A stretch of DNA of 64,000 nt from Sphagnum compactum (GCA_965153455.1 OZ234503.1:3410001-3474000); one strand, 5' to 3'. Positions 49,000 through 64,000 are shown, numbered from the stretch's first letter. The notes: generated by a model from the sequence alone, not told the origin. Numbers and translations: made by a program.

Positions 49000-50056
49000 C
49001 TCTCTTGCCTTGTTGTTAACTCAAACATGTGAAAGTACTAGAGAACCCCATTGATTGAGCAAATGGCTCAATTGTTACCAGTTGTTTTGAGCACCAGCAG
49101 CAATCAGCACACATCTACAATGATCAGTCTATCATCCTAAGTAAAAACAGACCACTGAATCCCCTTGACAAAAGGAAACAAAAAAAACAGAAGAAACCTA
49201 AATTGCTGTTTTTTCAAACACTTAAGGGCTAACTGCCAATAACTGCCATCAACACTAACCAGTGGAGAGCTTCATCAATTTGAACTGCACATGGACTCAC
49301 AGCTAGTCGTAGAGATCATACCTATTGCTCTCAAGAAAGGTCATTCTTTTGAGAGTGAAATTTCAACTCAAACAACTGGGTACATCAGTACTGCAATTCT
49401 CATTAGAGGGGTGCCACCTGACCGAGCTCTGTTCTAAAGGACTTATCAGTAGCACACCCAAAAAAACAGATCTTGGCATACAATTTCATGCAGTCCTGAA
49501 TCTTGAGTTTCAAATCTTCATGCACATTTTTCTGAGGAGCTCTGCTGACCACAAAGTTGCACATCGGAAGGAGGCATTAATATGATGAACTCTTCTTAAG
49601 CTTCAGTGTGCAAATCTTCATTCCTGGATAGCTCCAGAAACTGTCTTGCAGACTACAGAAATGAAGTGTCTGTTACACTGGTATGCCTTTCATTGCATAG
49701 TCCTACGTACGACCTAGGCATTGCCATTCACTGCTCAACAACTGGAAATTGTGTGAGTCAAGTCCTGTCTCCTTTCACAGGTTGAGATTGAGCCTGGGAT
49801 TGGAAGATAAGACAGATGGTCTTCTCATACATGTGGAAGGCAAATTGGGTACATGTGTTTTAACAAATATTGCTTTCAAAGTGTTGGAGAGGCCTTTAGA
49901 AATTGAGAAAAACCATCATCAACTGCAAGAGCCTCCTCTCAGTATCTCCACTATGATTACAAAAGTGATGTCACAACCAAGCATCCTATCTTGCTGTCCA
50001 TGTGAACATATGCAATATAGCATGTCAAACTCTTCTGTCCTACAGACCAAGCATCT
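49000..50056. other. Spacer between ZMYND10 and the DUF3119 gene
   Basis: About 1.06 kb lies between the stop of the upstream minus-strand gene and the ZMYND10 ATG. It must hold the 3' end of one gene and the promoter and leader of the other. Open frames here (for example 49325-49585 on the plus strand) have no recognisable features. No clear TATA box is obvious. Confidence 0.5.
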
Positions 50057-52750
50057 CTACTTGGGGCCACTTGTCTTGGAAGGGCCAGCTCGCTCCACCA
50101 ATACATCATATAGCTGCTTGCCATTCTGTTCATATCCCAAGCCCTGCAAATGTTAGCATTGTGCAGCATTTGAATTGTTACAGAGGAAAGTAGTACTATG
50201 TAACCAAGAGGCTAGCTTTCTACTTTGGACAATGGAAAGTGCAAATGAGAGGAAAGATTACTAGATATAGAGCTTACAGATATGATAGGGAAGAAGTGGA
50301 TTTGGCCTTCAGGCTTTGTCTGTGTCTCCTTAAAGTATACCAGCACAGGAAAGGCTGGCCACCAGAACTCCCAGTTTGTGAATGCAGAATAGCTGTAGTT
50401 CCCAACACCCATCATGACTTTCAGAGTTTTATGGTATAGTTGAAATCTATGGTCTCACAGATTCCAGAATTTGAGTACAGAGATGCTCCTCAATTAGGAA
50501 CCCCAACAGGAGGAAACTTTCAACACAATTCACCACAGAGGTTCCAAACCTGAGAAATGTCCCCATAGCAAAGTAGGTTTCAAACTTTTACCTCCAGCGA
50601 TTCCTGCCACCCACAAAGATATTCTCCCTAGATTCTTGTAGCTGCTTTCCAGTCTTTAGTTCCTGCATGGATTATAGCAGTGCCACACTTGCTCATTTAG
50701 GGCATGCAACCTCTATAATATTCCTAGAACAAATTCCACAGCCTAACAGTTTCCACATCATGGAACTTCTTCCCTTGAGCACTCTACTGTTTTGCAACTC
50801 CTACCTCTCACCTGCAGTCTAATTGTTCTTCTTCCCTTCTCTCTCTAGGTGCTACTTCTCTCTCCAGAGGCTACTTAATATAAGTATTTTCATTATAAGA
50901 AAACAACTTCAACAGTAATCACTAAAAACGTACCAATCCTTCATCATCAAAGACGAAACGAACAGAGGTGGTCTGTCAACACAGCACAATTGTCACCACC
51001 ATAACCCAAATCAGTAACCTCCCTGTTCCAAATTCATTCCAGATCTCTACATTCCCAAACTGGATGCACAACAACATTCTACCCACCCACAAATGCAAAT
51101 TCTTACTCCCTAAACCCTAGGAGTTTTATGGAGACCTTTGAATAGGTACCACATTTGGAGCACACAATTATTGTCAGAATTGGAACCTGGTAAAGGAGGA
51201 GCAAACCGAGAAGTCCAATGGGTGCAGCAGGCAGAAAATTATTGCTGTAACACAATGTCCCAGCAGTGCCTGTTCACAAGTTGGAGAAGTTTAGGGTTTA
51301 GGGTTTGATGAAAGGTGAGGTGGGTGCGGGGGGTATCATTTGTTCCAACTTGGTAATAAATATAGGAGATTTATGGCTTGAATAGACTGTCAGACTCTAA
51401 TTCAATAAAAAGGGTCAAAGAAAGAAAATGCAAAATGGACTGCAAGCAAGATGAGTTCCAAACACAAAAATATGCAGAAATGAAACTTTGCAGATGAACT
51501 TCTTCCCAGACAACACACACAATCCTACAGAAAGAAAGAGTGGGGAGGAGATTAGTACCTAGCAAAACAAGGGGTATGCGGTAATCAGGTTCTGGAATGA
51601 CTGTCTCCCTAATTACCTTTGGAGCCGCTTTCTTCTTCCCAAACTGAAACTGTAGTCAGGCATATGCCATTTATCCCCACAATATTTAATACGACCTTCT
51701 TCCTTACTCAAAAGTTCTTAGGTTCCTTTTGCAGTCTCCAGATTCTTGAGGAACGTCATGCTCATGGTTCCTTGTCATTCTCATTTTCAAACATTCAATT
51801 TTCTCCTGGATAATTCTCAGTTTTTTCATTCACAGCCAACACAGATATTGGAATTGCCAACTGAATTCGCATAGAAAACCAAGGTAAAATAATGATGCAA
51901 ACACTCACCAATGCCTACAACACAGATAATATTGCAATTGCTTGAATTGGCTTAAAACAAGTCTAGGTTTCAAAAAAAAGATGCAAACCCACTCACTCAC
52001 TCACTCACTCTCACCAGTGCCTCCACAGTTTGCAATTTGTTTGCACGCACTGGCTTCGAATGCATCAAAACAGGAGGATGACCTGATGAGAAATTTCCCC
52101 AGAAAACTCTGTCGACAATGGGTGGATTGCATCTCCTGGTCCTGTTACCCCAAGCTGCATTTGTTCTTCTCCCCACTGCACCTGCATTCAACCTCAAGTT
52201 TCCTTCAGTACCCCTAGTTAATCAAACCAACCCAAAAACACACACAAAAACCAGAAAAAGACAAAACAGTTGTGGTTTTAGTAGTCCTTTATAACTTAAA
52301 AGATAAACCCAAATCAAACTACTCATCATCAAGCTACTCTTCTCTTCTCTTCTTTCCTAAGTCCTCAAAATCAAAAGTTTGAGGAGAGATACAAGCTGAT
52401 TTAGGGTACAACCAAAAAAGGGGAAAAAAAAAAAAAAAAAAACCCAATAATTTATTTTTTCTATCTCCAAAGAACTTGAGATGGGGAGGAGCAACTCTTG
52501 CAGCTAGTACTAACTAATTCTCTCCTACTGCTTGCTACACATCCAATGATAATAAGGTAATGATACATACATACATACATATATATATCTATTATACCCT
52601 AAATTTGTAATGTGTACATGAAATCAGTACCATAAAATCAGGTCACAGAAGTGATAACAAAAGTTGGGGGAGAGTTTTGGAGGAGATCTTACAAGTGGGT
52701 TGTTGTTGGAGGATGCATTGCAGAGGAGGAGCTGCTACTTGAGTGGCCAT
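50057..52750 (-). CDS. Plastid-targeted DUF3119 family protein
   Basis: Eight exons (52750-52693, 52181-52015, 51649-51559, 51269-51187, 50972-50934, 50662-50592, 50392-50278, 50143-50057) join in phase to give 236 residues. The first 75 residues are Ser/Arg/Ala/Pro-rich without conserved blocks, as expected of a chloroplast transit peptide. The core then matches cyanobacterial and plant DUF3119: PEPDYRIPLVLLG, a hydrophobic segment with APIGLLGLLLLYQ, SVRFVFDDEGL, and the hallmark NWEFWWPAFPVLVYFKE followed by IHFFPI. The family's function is unknown to me; it is probably a plastid membrane protein. The frame is open upstream to another ATG at 52930, but the 52750 start gives the more typical transit peptide. 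The exon 3 acceptor has two in-frame options six bases apart (51649 or 51643). Confidence 0.87.
51290..51306. repeat. Telomere-like repeat inside an intron of the DUF3119 gene
   Basis: TTTAGGGTTTAGGGTTT lies in the third intron, about 20 bases upstream (in gene direction) of the exon 4 acceptor. On the coding strand it reads AAACCCTAAACCCTAAA. Confidence 0.75.
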
Positions 52751-55200
52751 ATTAGAAGCTAACTTAGCTGCTTTTTTGTTGCAATTTTCAATACTAGGTT
52801 TACTTGAAGACACAGTGAGAAATGAGAGGATAATGAGAAGGGAGGTTGCTGTTGTTGCTTCTTGTATCACCAGCTCACTCAAATCACTCACCCACCCATT
52901 CACCCACTTGGAGTTTTCTGGCTGGCCCACTTCTTCTACTTCCTGTTTGTGCTAAACTTCTCTCCTCTTCTCTTCAACCTCTCTTGCTCTCTCTCTCTCT
53001 CTGTCTCTCTGTGTCTCTCCCCCTCAAAAGAGATTTTAGCTCAGATTTCTTCTTGTCACTTGTTATTGGGTTTTTTTGTGGGTGTTGATTTGAGGGTTTT
53101 TTTTTTTTTTTCTTTTCCAAATTATATTTTTGATTTTCTGATTTACCCATACCAGTGTTTTTTTTTTTTTTTTTTCCAATTTTGTGATGTAGCTGAAGTG
53201 GTGATCATCCATAAGAAGATTTAGCCAGATCTGGCTATATACTAGAAATATGAAAGTAGAAAAAAACCAAAAAAAAAATTCTATATTCTTGGCTACCTAC
53301 TGGAACTTGTCATAAATAATATCTGGTGAATTTGGGCCATTCTTTTCATGGAAAATCCTTTGTATAGTAGGTCAACATCATATTTTTCAGGTCAAAATTT
53401 GGCGAAATTTTGCCAAAAAATAAAAATAAAACATCGAGCCACACTGATTATCCTCTACAAGAGGAATTAGCCAAATTTGGCTACAGGTCATATACATCAG
53501 AGTGGAAAGTAGAAAAAAAAAAAAAATCCTGTTCTATTTTGAGCCTGCTGGAACCTATTGTCTAATAATTATGGCGATTTCAGAAAAAAAATTCCCTTTA
53601 ATTAAATCAGGCAACTTTTGCACTTAATTTTGTTCCACAAAATCCTTTCATATTGGTCAGATTGCCAATTTTGGCCAAGTGATGAAAATTAGCAAAACAA
53701 AGAAAGGCATTGTGTCTAATGGTCATCATGTGTTTTTCCTTTATGTTAGGTTTAAATACATACATACATACATATACATAAACATTTCAAAACATAGTAG
53801 TACATACATGTGTACTAACATATCCTATTGCATTGCACATGTGATCATGTTCAAGAATAGAAACATAAAAAAGAATTAAATGATAAACAAAAACATTGCT
53901 AGGTCATGAATATTTTTTATTGAAGTTATCAACATATTTCATAAATTATTTGATGCATTGGTGGCATCAAGATTGATTTTAGTTACTAGTAATAATAATA
54001 TTTTGATTTTTGTTAGTTATATTTTTTCAAGCAAGAAACAAACAAAACAAAAATAGTTGAGATGTCAAGCCATTGTTCTAGATCTCGTAAATTACATTTG
54101 CACTTGCCATTCTATCAATCCTCATACAAATTTTCATTCATTAATGTTTGATCTTCTTTTCATTGGAACCCACCATTGAATCTTTAGACATTTTGAAAAA
54201 TTCAATTTGGTTATCCTTCACAACAACATTTATGTTCTTCCCATCCACATTGAAACAAGTTCAACCTCATGTGGCCTCACAACAACAAAATCTCTTATGT
54301 TGTTGAGATCTATGAATAGGGTGCAAATTTCTTTAGAAAAAGGCTTCAAGTTCTTGGGCTCACAATAAGGAACAATAGGGAGCTTTTGTGATTGTTAACC
54401 CAATTTTTTAGTTATGTACATAGTAATCGGTTGTTACCAACTAGTAACCAATGAGGTAGTATTATTTTGGAAATTTGTTTAGTTATTATTGGATAACATG
54501 TCCTTAAATTAACCAGTTCGTTAAATTAACAGTAATAAGTGTTAAAGTAACCGATAAAATATGTGAACCGCTAACCAATCTATTACAATAACTGGTTGTT
54601 GACAGTAATAGGTTGTTCATAAACTTGTCGCCAATAGTTGTTGTAGTTTAAGTTTTTCTAACTATTAAACCAACTAATGACTATTTAACTCAAAATAATG
54701 TTATGTTTGGTATAAATGGGAGGATTGGAGGATGATGAAAAACATTTGAACTTTTTGCACTTCTTTCTTACTTCTTCATTTTTTTTGGAGATCACCTCTT
54801 GGTTTTTGCTTTTAATTTTATGAACAAGTTCACTTTTGGACTTTGAAGTTTTGTTTTTCAAATTGAATTGAAAGATTGATTTCAATTTTGTCTTTTCATT
54901 TGTGAAAACACATCTATGCCTTTGTGTCTCTGTTCTTCATAATATACAAATCTAAAGCAACTCACTTGTTAATTTAAATTTAAAACCAAACATAGAAATT
55001 TAGAAAATGAAAATCCTTAATTTAAGATAATAGAAAACAACTTTAATAGTGATCCATCATGATTAGCTTGCCACAATTTGATTAAAAGGCCATCCTTGGG
55101 ATTTCAAAGAAGATATGTGAAGGAAACCTTGTATTATGTCATAGGCCAACTCGACAATTCAACAAAAATATGAAAAAATGCAGATTAGTATGTTCAACCA
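52751..55200. other. Promoter side of the DUF3119 gene and AT-rich spacer
   Basis: The first few hundred bases are the presumed leader and promoter of the minus-strand DUF3119 gene, with CT and T tracts at 52980-53020, 53097-53110 and 53157-53176. Two loosely similar segments near 53222-53410 and 53467-53670 share AGCCA-ATTTGGCTA and AAAGTAGAAAAAAACC phrases, suggesting an old duplication of about 240 bases. Beyond 53.7 kb the DNA is AT-rich with no recognised gene. Confidence 0.45.
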
Positions 55201-55800
55201 AAGTTTCAAGGCCATCCTTCAAACAACATACAACCCGTGATTTGAAGTAAGGAATCTTTTGAATCAACTGAAGAATGAAAGCTGGTCATTCTTATGACAC
55301 CATGAAAGCCTTCATCAAATTTGCCAAAATGTAGTTGTTTTAATCTTTCAAATTTTTTTGACAAATACCTAAAGCAACCATCAATGTCCTCATGTGTATG
55401 ACCACCCACAAGGAATCTCAATTGAACCTTCTTAAACACTTCACTTGTGGTCAACAAGGAAAGAAATGCAAACAAATGTTGATTTTTATTGTCCTTCATG
55501 TAATTATCCATTTGAAGCAACAAATTTCTTGACATAGCTTGGGACTAACAACTTATTTTGGCATTTTCAATTCACGTATGTAACATGAACTCCCTTGCAT
55601 GAGATTTGCAAAAAATACATTATAGTGAGGTGATGAAATAAGACCTATGACTTAGCAACTTGAGCTTTTCCAAAGCTTGAAAAAGTCACAACAAGGACCC
55701 AATTATGAAATTGGGATCATTAAACCACAATTCATTAGAGTATTAGGCATATTTCTCATCCCCATGACCATGTGCAATCATCCCAATGAGGGTGACATTG
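55100..55800 (-). pseudogene. Relic of a transposon protein with GHTHEDID motif (DUF7869-like)
   Basis: The minus strand has an open frame of 109 codons from 55535 reading LLLQMDNYMKDNKNQHL, then FLVGGHTHEDIDGCFRYLSK and ending in GWP. Upstream on the same strand, about 55790-55755, one frame reads IIAHGHGDEKYA and then hits a stop. The combination of a DN-x-KDNKN block and GHTHEDID is what I remember of DUF7869, a domain of transposon-derived proteins in ferns, bryophytes and invertebrates, with an RNase-H-like nuclease fold suspected. It is a fragment: no full-length frame, intact ends or terminal repeats are seen. A related second copy lies 1 kb away on the other strand. Confidence 0.6.
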
Positions 55801-56559
55801 AGTATTGGCCAAATCTACAAATCATTTTGTTGGTCATTTGAAGCCTTGGGAATGCAATTTTTGCATGATCCATTTTGTTGTGGATTACATATAGGAATGA
55901 ATCCTTAGAAGGCACTAATTCAAATCTTCAAGTTTGGTACAAGGTTTTACATTACTCTTGATGTAAATTGTAATTTTTCAACTTTAGTTCATATTCTTTT
56001 GCATTACTATTGTTCTTTTTCAATTTGGAAATTAAATCCTTTACGGATTCATATATAATACATTTTGCAAAAACCAACTTTCACTTTCACACATTTACAT
56101 TAAGATGGTGTTTTTTCTTCAAATTGTAGATTGAGAAATACCTCCAATGTTTAATTCTTTGCTTATTTCTACTCACAAAAATGAAAAAAAAGAAATTTCA
56201 ACAATAAGAAATCAACAATGTTTCAAATGGACGATTGAACAAAGATTAATTCTTTGAAAAATATTCAAAGACACAAATTTAATCATCCCCACTTGTTAAT
56301 TAAATATTATTTCATCACTTCACTCTCAAAGACTTTTCTCAGAATGATTGTTCACTAACATGAAGATGAAATTTTTGCTCAATACTCCAACAAATTGTGG
56401 TCAAATGATCATATTAATTTCACTATTGGATTTTTTTGCATTTGTTAAGAGCTTTGGAAAAGGAACCGATTCAAGAGTTACAACATATATTTAATCATGA
56501 TCTACACAATGAATTTTTTGAACATATAATGTGAAGGAATTCTCAATGTGTGAAGATGT

Positions 56560-57010
56560 TGAAGGCATTTGAACAATTTGTTGGTGCAAAACCATTTCTT
56601 GCTTGAAATTGTTGTTCCAAATGGACAATTATGTTTCAAGGACAATAAAATTGGCTATTGTTTTTTTTGTTGTTATAATTGATAGCCAAGGAGTTGTTTG
56701 AAGAAATCTAGTTGGGCTTCCTTGTTGTTGGTCATATACATGACGAAATTGATGGAAGTTTTGGCTATTTGTCAAAAAAACTTCAAAGAACAAAATGAAT
56801 TATTATGCATGTTGGCAAACTTGATGAAAGTTTTTATGATTTCATAGGAATTGTTCATCCCCCAACTGATACAAGAAACTCTTAATTTCAAATCCTAGGT
56901 CAAGGTTATTTAAAGGATGGCCTTGAAGTATTAATTGGACCTACATGTATGCATCTTTTTCAAATTTTTGTGGATTTTTCTGGGTGGCTAATGATGTAGT
57001 ACAAGTTGTT
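56560..57010 (+). pseudogene. Second, more decayed DUF7869-like relic in opposite orientation
   Basis: The plus strand reads LLFQMDNYVSRT near 56610, then after frame changes LGFLVVGHIHDEIDGSFGYL (56727-56790), and KLDESFYDFIGIVHPPTDTR followed by GYLKDGLEVL (56815-56930). These match, block for block, the minus-strand relic at 55.2-55.5 kb (MDNYMKDNKN, GHTHEDIDG, KFDEGFHGVIR, EGWP). Stops and frameshifts are frequent. The two copies point away from each other, with about 1.05 kb between their DN-block ends. Confidence 0.6.
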
Positions 57011-60000
57011 ACCAACTAATTTTATGTGTAGTCCCAAAGACAGCCTTGCAGTTTTATTATGGAAGTCTAATAATCAAGTGGAGTTCCAAAGCTTGTTCAT
57101 CCAATTTCATCCAATTTGATGTAATGACGTTTCAAAGTCAATAAAAAAAGAAAAGATGTATTTCAAAGTATTTGGAATTTGGAATTTGAACATTGTGAAA
57201 GATGAAATGTTATATACAAAGGCCATAGAACCTTACATTGAGTGTTGGGAAGGTATTTTAAAATGCTTGACAACCATTTTCAAAGAAAAATCCCATATTG
57301 TTGGAGGGATTTTTTCGATCATTTAGTAATTGGAAAGCAAATCATGTGCAATTTTTGTTTTCAATTCCATCTATCCTTGAAGATAAGGAAGATCCAACTA
57401 ATAGTTACCTAAAAAGGAAGGAAAAAAATTGCAATTTTATCTAAAACTTGTGAAAATCTAGAAATATGTGGTGGCCACCCCACAAGTTGAATTGAGTCCA
57501 AACACAACATTGAAATCTATAGTTGATTAAATGACAGTTTTGTCTAAATACTAAAAAAATTAATTTCATAAATGCTACCAAACTACAATTAAAGTCCAAA
57601 TGTGGCAAAAAGGATTCAATTTTTCTTTGGAAAAAGGAACGTTATAATACTATTTTATTTTATTTTTTCATTTTGGTGAAATTTCACACAAAAAAATGTT
57701 GATATAGAACATTCACAAACAAAAACAAATCTAACTTAAAAAAATTGTATATTGCAAAATTTGCATGTTCTAAATTTGTAGCAAAAAACGTAAGTGTTTT
57801 CTTAAGAATTTGGAGGTGCTAGATAGATCAAATATGATCATTCATCCATGAACGATATGAAATTGCAATTGATCAAAACCATTGATGGATTTTAGCCATC
57901 CAAGAAATTTATTTGAAATCATTGCATGTCAAATTTGTATTTTTAAAAAGTTAGATAAAAAAATGAGGAATTAACTCCTTTACATTAAGTCAAGATTTTT
58001 GGTTGCACTCAACTGACAATGAAAATGTCAAATCATAAGTTACATTATTGTTGAGAAATCAGTGCTAATACATTTTAAAAAGGGGAACAATAATGATGCC
58101 TCAAATACAAGTAAGACGAGGTGGTCAATATCAATTAATTTTAGGTTACTAGGTCATTTTGACGTTTGATCTTAAAGTTTTAAAGGTTTGACAATAGGGT
58201 TTTCAAACATTTCTATTTTGTTCTTTTAATATATGTCTTTTGTCCATTACTTTTTCATCATTATAACTATTACATAAGATATTTTGAGATTATCATTCAA
58301 GAAGGAATCTATAATCCTAGATTTGGATTAAATTTTGTCTTCATTGTTTTTTAGTTACAAATATTCTCTTTTCCTCCTATGAAATATGAGCCATGAGCTC
58401 ACATTAAGCAACATAGATCACTTTTCAATTTGCATCATTGCTTCAATTTGAAAATTTTAGATATTCATTGATTTGGATTACAAACTTTTATACAATGCAT
58501 CAAAATTCCCACAAAATTTCTTTTTTCCAAAAATTGCAAATAATTTCCACCAAATCTAACAAGAAGGTAGGGTGAGTCATGTGAGTAGTTGCGATGGTGC
58601 TATGAAAATGTAGTACAAGTCATGTTTGAGACAAATCGTCTAATGCAATTTTGTAAGGTAGAGGAGCAAGTGTCATGAATTTGAATGGTTCCATTTTGGG
58701 AATTTTAGGTTTTGATTCAATACGGAAACATAAGTCTATCTTAGAGTAGCTACTCTCAAAATAACATTTGTTGAAATGAGTGGAGGGAATAGCGAAAATG
58801 CTTGGGAAGGTGGAATAAATTGGGTGTTATAGAGACCTATATGTTATGAGCTTCATGAGTCAAATGCAATCTTCATGCAAAGTTAGTAATGATAGTGTTA
58901 AGGATGAGTAATATTTTTATTTCATGGAATTTGGTCTAATAACATAAACCTTTTCTCATACAAGCCATAGGAGAATCGAGCTACGCATTCTAGTTGAAGA
59001 GCATATACAACACATAATATGATCAATAGATGACTTGAAAAGTGTCAAATCGTCACACTTCAAACATAATTGGGAGGAGAATCCTGAAAGATGCAATGCG
59101 GGTTTTCAAAGTTTTTCTTCGTTTGATTTCACATGTTTGGAGATTAGTCTTGGTTTGAATCAGTGTTGAAGTTGGAAGATAAATGGAGGTTTGAAGCCCC
59201 CCAACGTACAACAACTGAAAATTCAAGGTTTGTCGGACATAGTAAAATTAGGTCAAGAGCCTTTTTGATGATATTCTAACAAAACACATGAACAACTTTC
59301 AATCCAGGTTTGTTGTAAACATACTAAAACATGCTAAATTTTATGCTATTTTAGAAAACATATACTATTATAACCATGTTCAAGCTCGATGTGGATGATG
59401 TCCTAATTTCCATCAAAGTTCCAACACACAATTTTGTCCAACCTCTACAGTAGTGGGATGCACATCTCTAAGAGTTTTGTAGGCTTCAACAATCCTGAAT
59501 CAAATTGCAGAAAATTTTATGAAGTTACAAGCATAATCAATATCACCCAACACCATTTTGTGAGGATGTCAGTAGTACAGAGACTTACAAAATATTTTCG
59601 TCAAGAGAGATATAATAATTTACCACTGGTTGCAAATGAATCCATTTCCAGATCCAGATCGCAATCGTCCAAAGCATGAAAGAATTTAAAGTAGTTTACT
59701 TAACTTCTATTGAGCACCAGGAATGACAGATGATCAATGATGGAAGTGAAGTCTGTGATGTAATTTGCTAACTAATTAGATTGCCAATAAGAAGATCATG
59801 AGCTAAGTTTGAAGCTCATAATTCCTCCTGAAAAAAAACTCCCTCCTGGACCTTCTCATCTATTAATTTAGACAAGCTCCAGAAAATAACTGTAATCAAA
59901 AGTCTAGCCTTGACTATGTGGTTCCAAGGTATAACATTTGAGCTCTATGGGCTGTTGAAGGGTTGAGAGCTCAGCTTCAAATCTGTGCAGTTCTTGTGGA

Positions 60001-60410
60001 AAGGAAGAAATGGGTTGGTCTGCTAGAGAGGTAAATATATACAATCCAGGTACAATAATTCCCATCATGTCCCCATGAGCTTGATCCAGAAGCTTGGTGG
60101 AAATTTGTTTGTCGGTGTGGAGTAATTATTGACTTATGAGTTCTGAGGGTTACTGTGAGAATGATGGTGGTGTACAACCTCTAGAGCTTTGGAATTGTGT
60201 ATACATCATGATCACCTGTTTTGACTGTTGGGTGTGTCTAGGATCTGCTGTCCCCTGGTGATAAATCCAAGCTCTCTAAGGAGTGTTGGGGGCAATCTTA
60301 CAGAGAAACAAATCAATCTTGGGAGCAGTTTGATGATCAACACATTCATGTGAAGAAGCTGCCCAGGTGCACAGAGGATTTGTGCCTTCAGGATGAATAC
60401 TCCACTGTTG
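57010..60410. other. AT-rich intergenic DNA, no gene recognised
   Basis: No conserved frame was found. The segment just before 60411 must include the 3' untranslated region of the minus-strand cytokinin dehydrogenase. An 81-codon plus-strand frame at 59434-59679 shows no motif or splice context that I can support. Confidence 0.5.
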
Positions 60411-63071
<2,661 letters not shown>

Positions 63072-64000
63072 GATGCAGCAGCGGCCTGGTGGTTCAAAGC
63101 TTGAGATCACTTCCCGGGTGATTCTTCTTCCTAAGGCGAAGCTCGCAAATTAGTCGAGTTTTCTGGACGTCAGCCAAGTGGGTGCAGAGACAGCTTCTTC
63201 CAGCAGATCCACAGCTCACAAGTAGTGCTGTTGCAGGTTCAACACATAGATGAATACATGCTCCTCAATCAGCAGTCCTGTGATGAATCTGGTTAGACGT
63301 TTTCCTAATAATCTAACGCCTAGCTGCTGCTGCTATACAAGCTCTGAAATTGCTGCAGACAAGCTCTGAAATTGCGCGCACCCACTTCATAAAATTTCTC
63401 CACAAAAACCAAGAGCGAAAAAACTAGATGATTAGCACTTATCAACTGATCTACAGGACGTTGCTTCGGCTTCTTCTTTGAACACCTGTCTTTGACTACT
63501 TGATCCAGAACTTCATCAGGAATTCTATCTTCTTCTTCTTCTTCTTCTTCTTCTTGTGCTACTAGGTGTTGACCTCAACACTAAGATGATTGCCTCTTTA
63601 GAAGATTCATGCAATTACACATGCAGTCAAAAACTAGTGCAAGGATTGAGCAGAGCTGATGATCCGGAAATGGGTTTTTTACAGCTCTACAATCAATCTA
63701 TTAATATAGCTACTGGTTTCATGAAGAGGTAGACTATTGGTGATTGGAGTTGGGCGGGGGACTAGGCGGCCGGCGGCCGGAGCTGGGGGCGTCAACACTT
63801 TGACTCTCTGCATGCGAAACCAAATCTGTACAGGGAATCTAAGAATCCCTAGTTGTTATGGCAACAAGTTCCATTCCTTTGTCTTTTTCTCCTCCTCCAA
63901 GACAAAACGGCGGACCGGCTGGGCTTGGCTGGGCTGGGCTGGGCTGGGCTGGCTGGCTGACTAGCTAGCTAGCTGCAGCAGCACTTCCTACCCTACACCA
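63072..64000. other. Presumed leader and promoter of the cytokinin dehydrogenase
   Basis: No other gene is seen. A TTC run occupies about 63525-63556 (GAA on the gene strand) and a GGCTGGGCT repeat 63912-63962. The transcription start is not evident from sequence alone. The window ends 0.9 kb upstream of the start codon. Confidence 0.45.
63912..63962. repeat. GGCTG-type pentanucleotide repeat
   Basis: Units of GGCTG or GGGCT are repeated about nine times, followed by GACTAGCTAGCTAGCT. It is GC-rich compared with the surroundings and located upstream of the cytokinin dehydrogenase gene. Confidence 0.75.

Noticed and set aside
52751-52930. Sixty-codon extension of the DUF3119 frame to ATG 52930
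   Set aside because: It would bury the transit peptide behind a hydrophobic segment; kept only as an alternative start.
51942-53224. Plus-strand frames of 80-120 codons opposite the DUF3119 gene and its promoter
   Set aside because: Low complexity, rich in Ser/Leu/Phe from CT tracts, and opposite confirmed exons.

Overview
The window is nuclear DNA of a land plant: introns with GT/AG borders, AT-rich intergenic DNA, TTTAGGG-type telomere-like repeats, and genes for a plant-type (GT37) fucosyltransferase, a cytokinin dehydrogenase and a plastid-targeted protein of cyanobacterial ancestry. A complete gene for ZMYND10, a cytoplasmic assembly factor for ciliary dynein arms, indicates a lineage that keeps swimming sperm (bryophyte, lycophyte, fern, cycad or Ginkgo). 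The mostly short introns and five genes within about 33 kb fit a moderate-sized genome such as a moss or lycophyte better than a giant one. I cannot name the species.

Layout. Positions 1-2000 hold nothing recognised. About 2.0-16.3 kb looks like one decayed transposon neighbourhood: a broken MULE transposase with a SWIM zinc finger on the plus strand (3.3-5.8 kb), a broken Ulp1-type cysteine peptidase on the minus strand (8.4-6.8 kb), and exons of an unrecognised coiled-coil/proline-rich gene on the minus strand (16.1-13.4 kb). All lie in DNA full of a short TACATTA/GATACATT motif that is nearly absent from the rest of the window. From 16.3 to 27 kb there is only AT-rich, gene-poor sequence with small repeats.

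The gene-bearing half starts near 28 kb. A GT37 fucosyltransferase (plus strand, 30.7-32.5 kb) has an intronless coding region and a repeat-rich leader. A two-exon C2H2 zinc-finger protein lies on the minus strand (38.2-36.5 kb). A 20-exon ZMYND10 gene (49.0-43.6 kb) and an 8-exon DUF3119 plastid gene (52.75-50.06 kb) lie head to tail on the minus strand. A 6-exon cytokinin dehydrogenase (63.07-60.41 kb) is also on the minus strand. Between the DUF3119 gene and the cytokinin dehydrogenase lie two divergently arranged relics of a transposon protein with a GHTHEDID signature (55.2 and 56.8 kb).

The five intact genes do not form a pathway: cell-wall or glycan fucosylation, a putative nuclear regulator, dynein assembly, a plastid membrane protein and cytokinin breakdown. 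I assembled the exon structures by hand from splice consensus, reading-frame phase and remembered family sequences; all exons join in phase without internal stops, but no transcript data were used.
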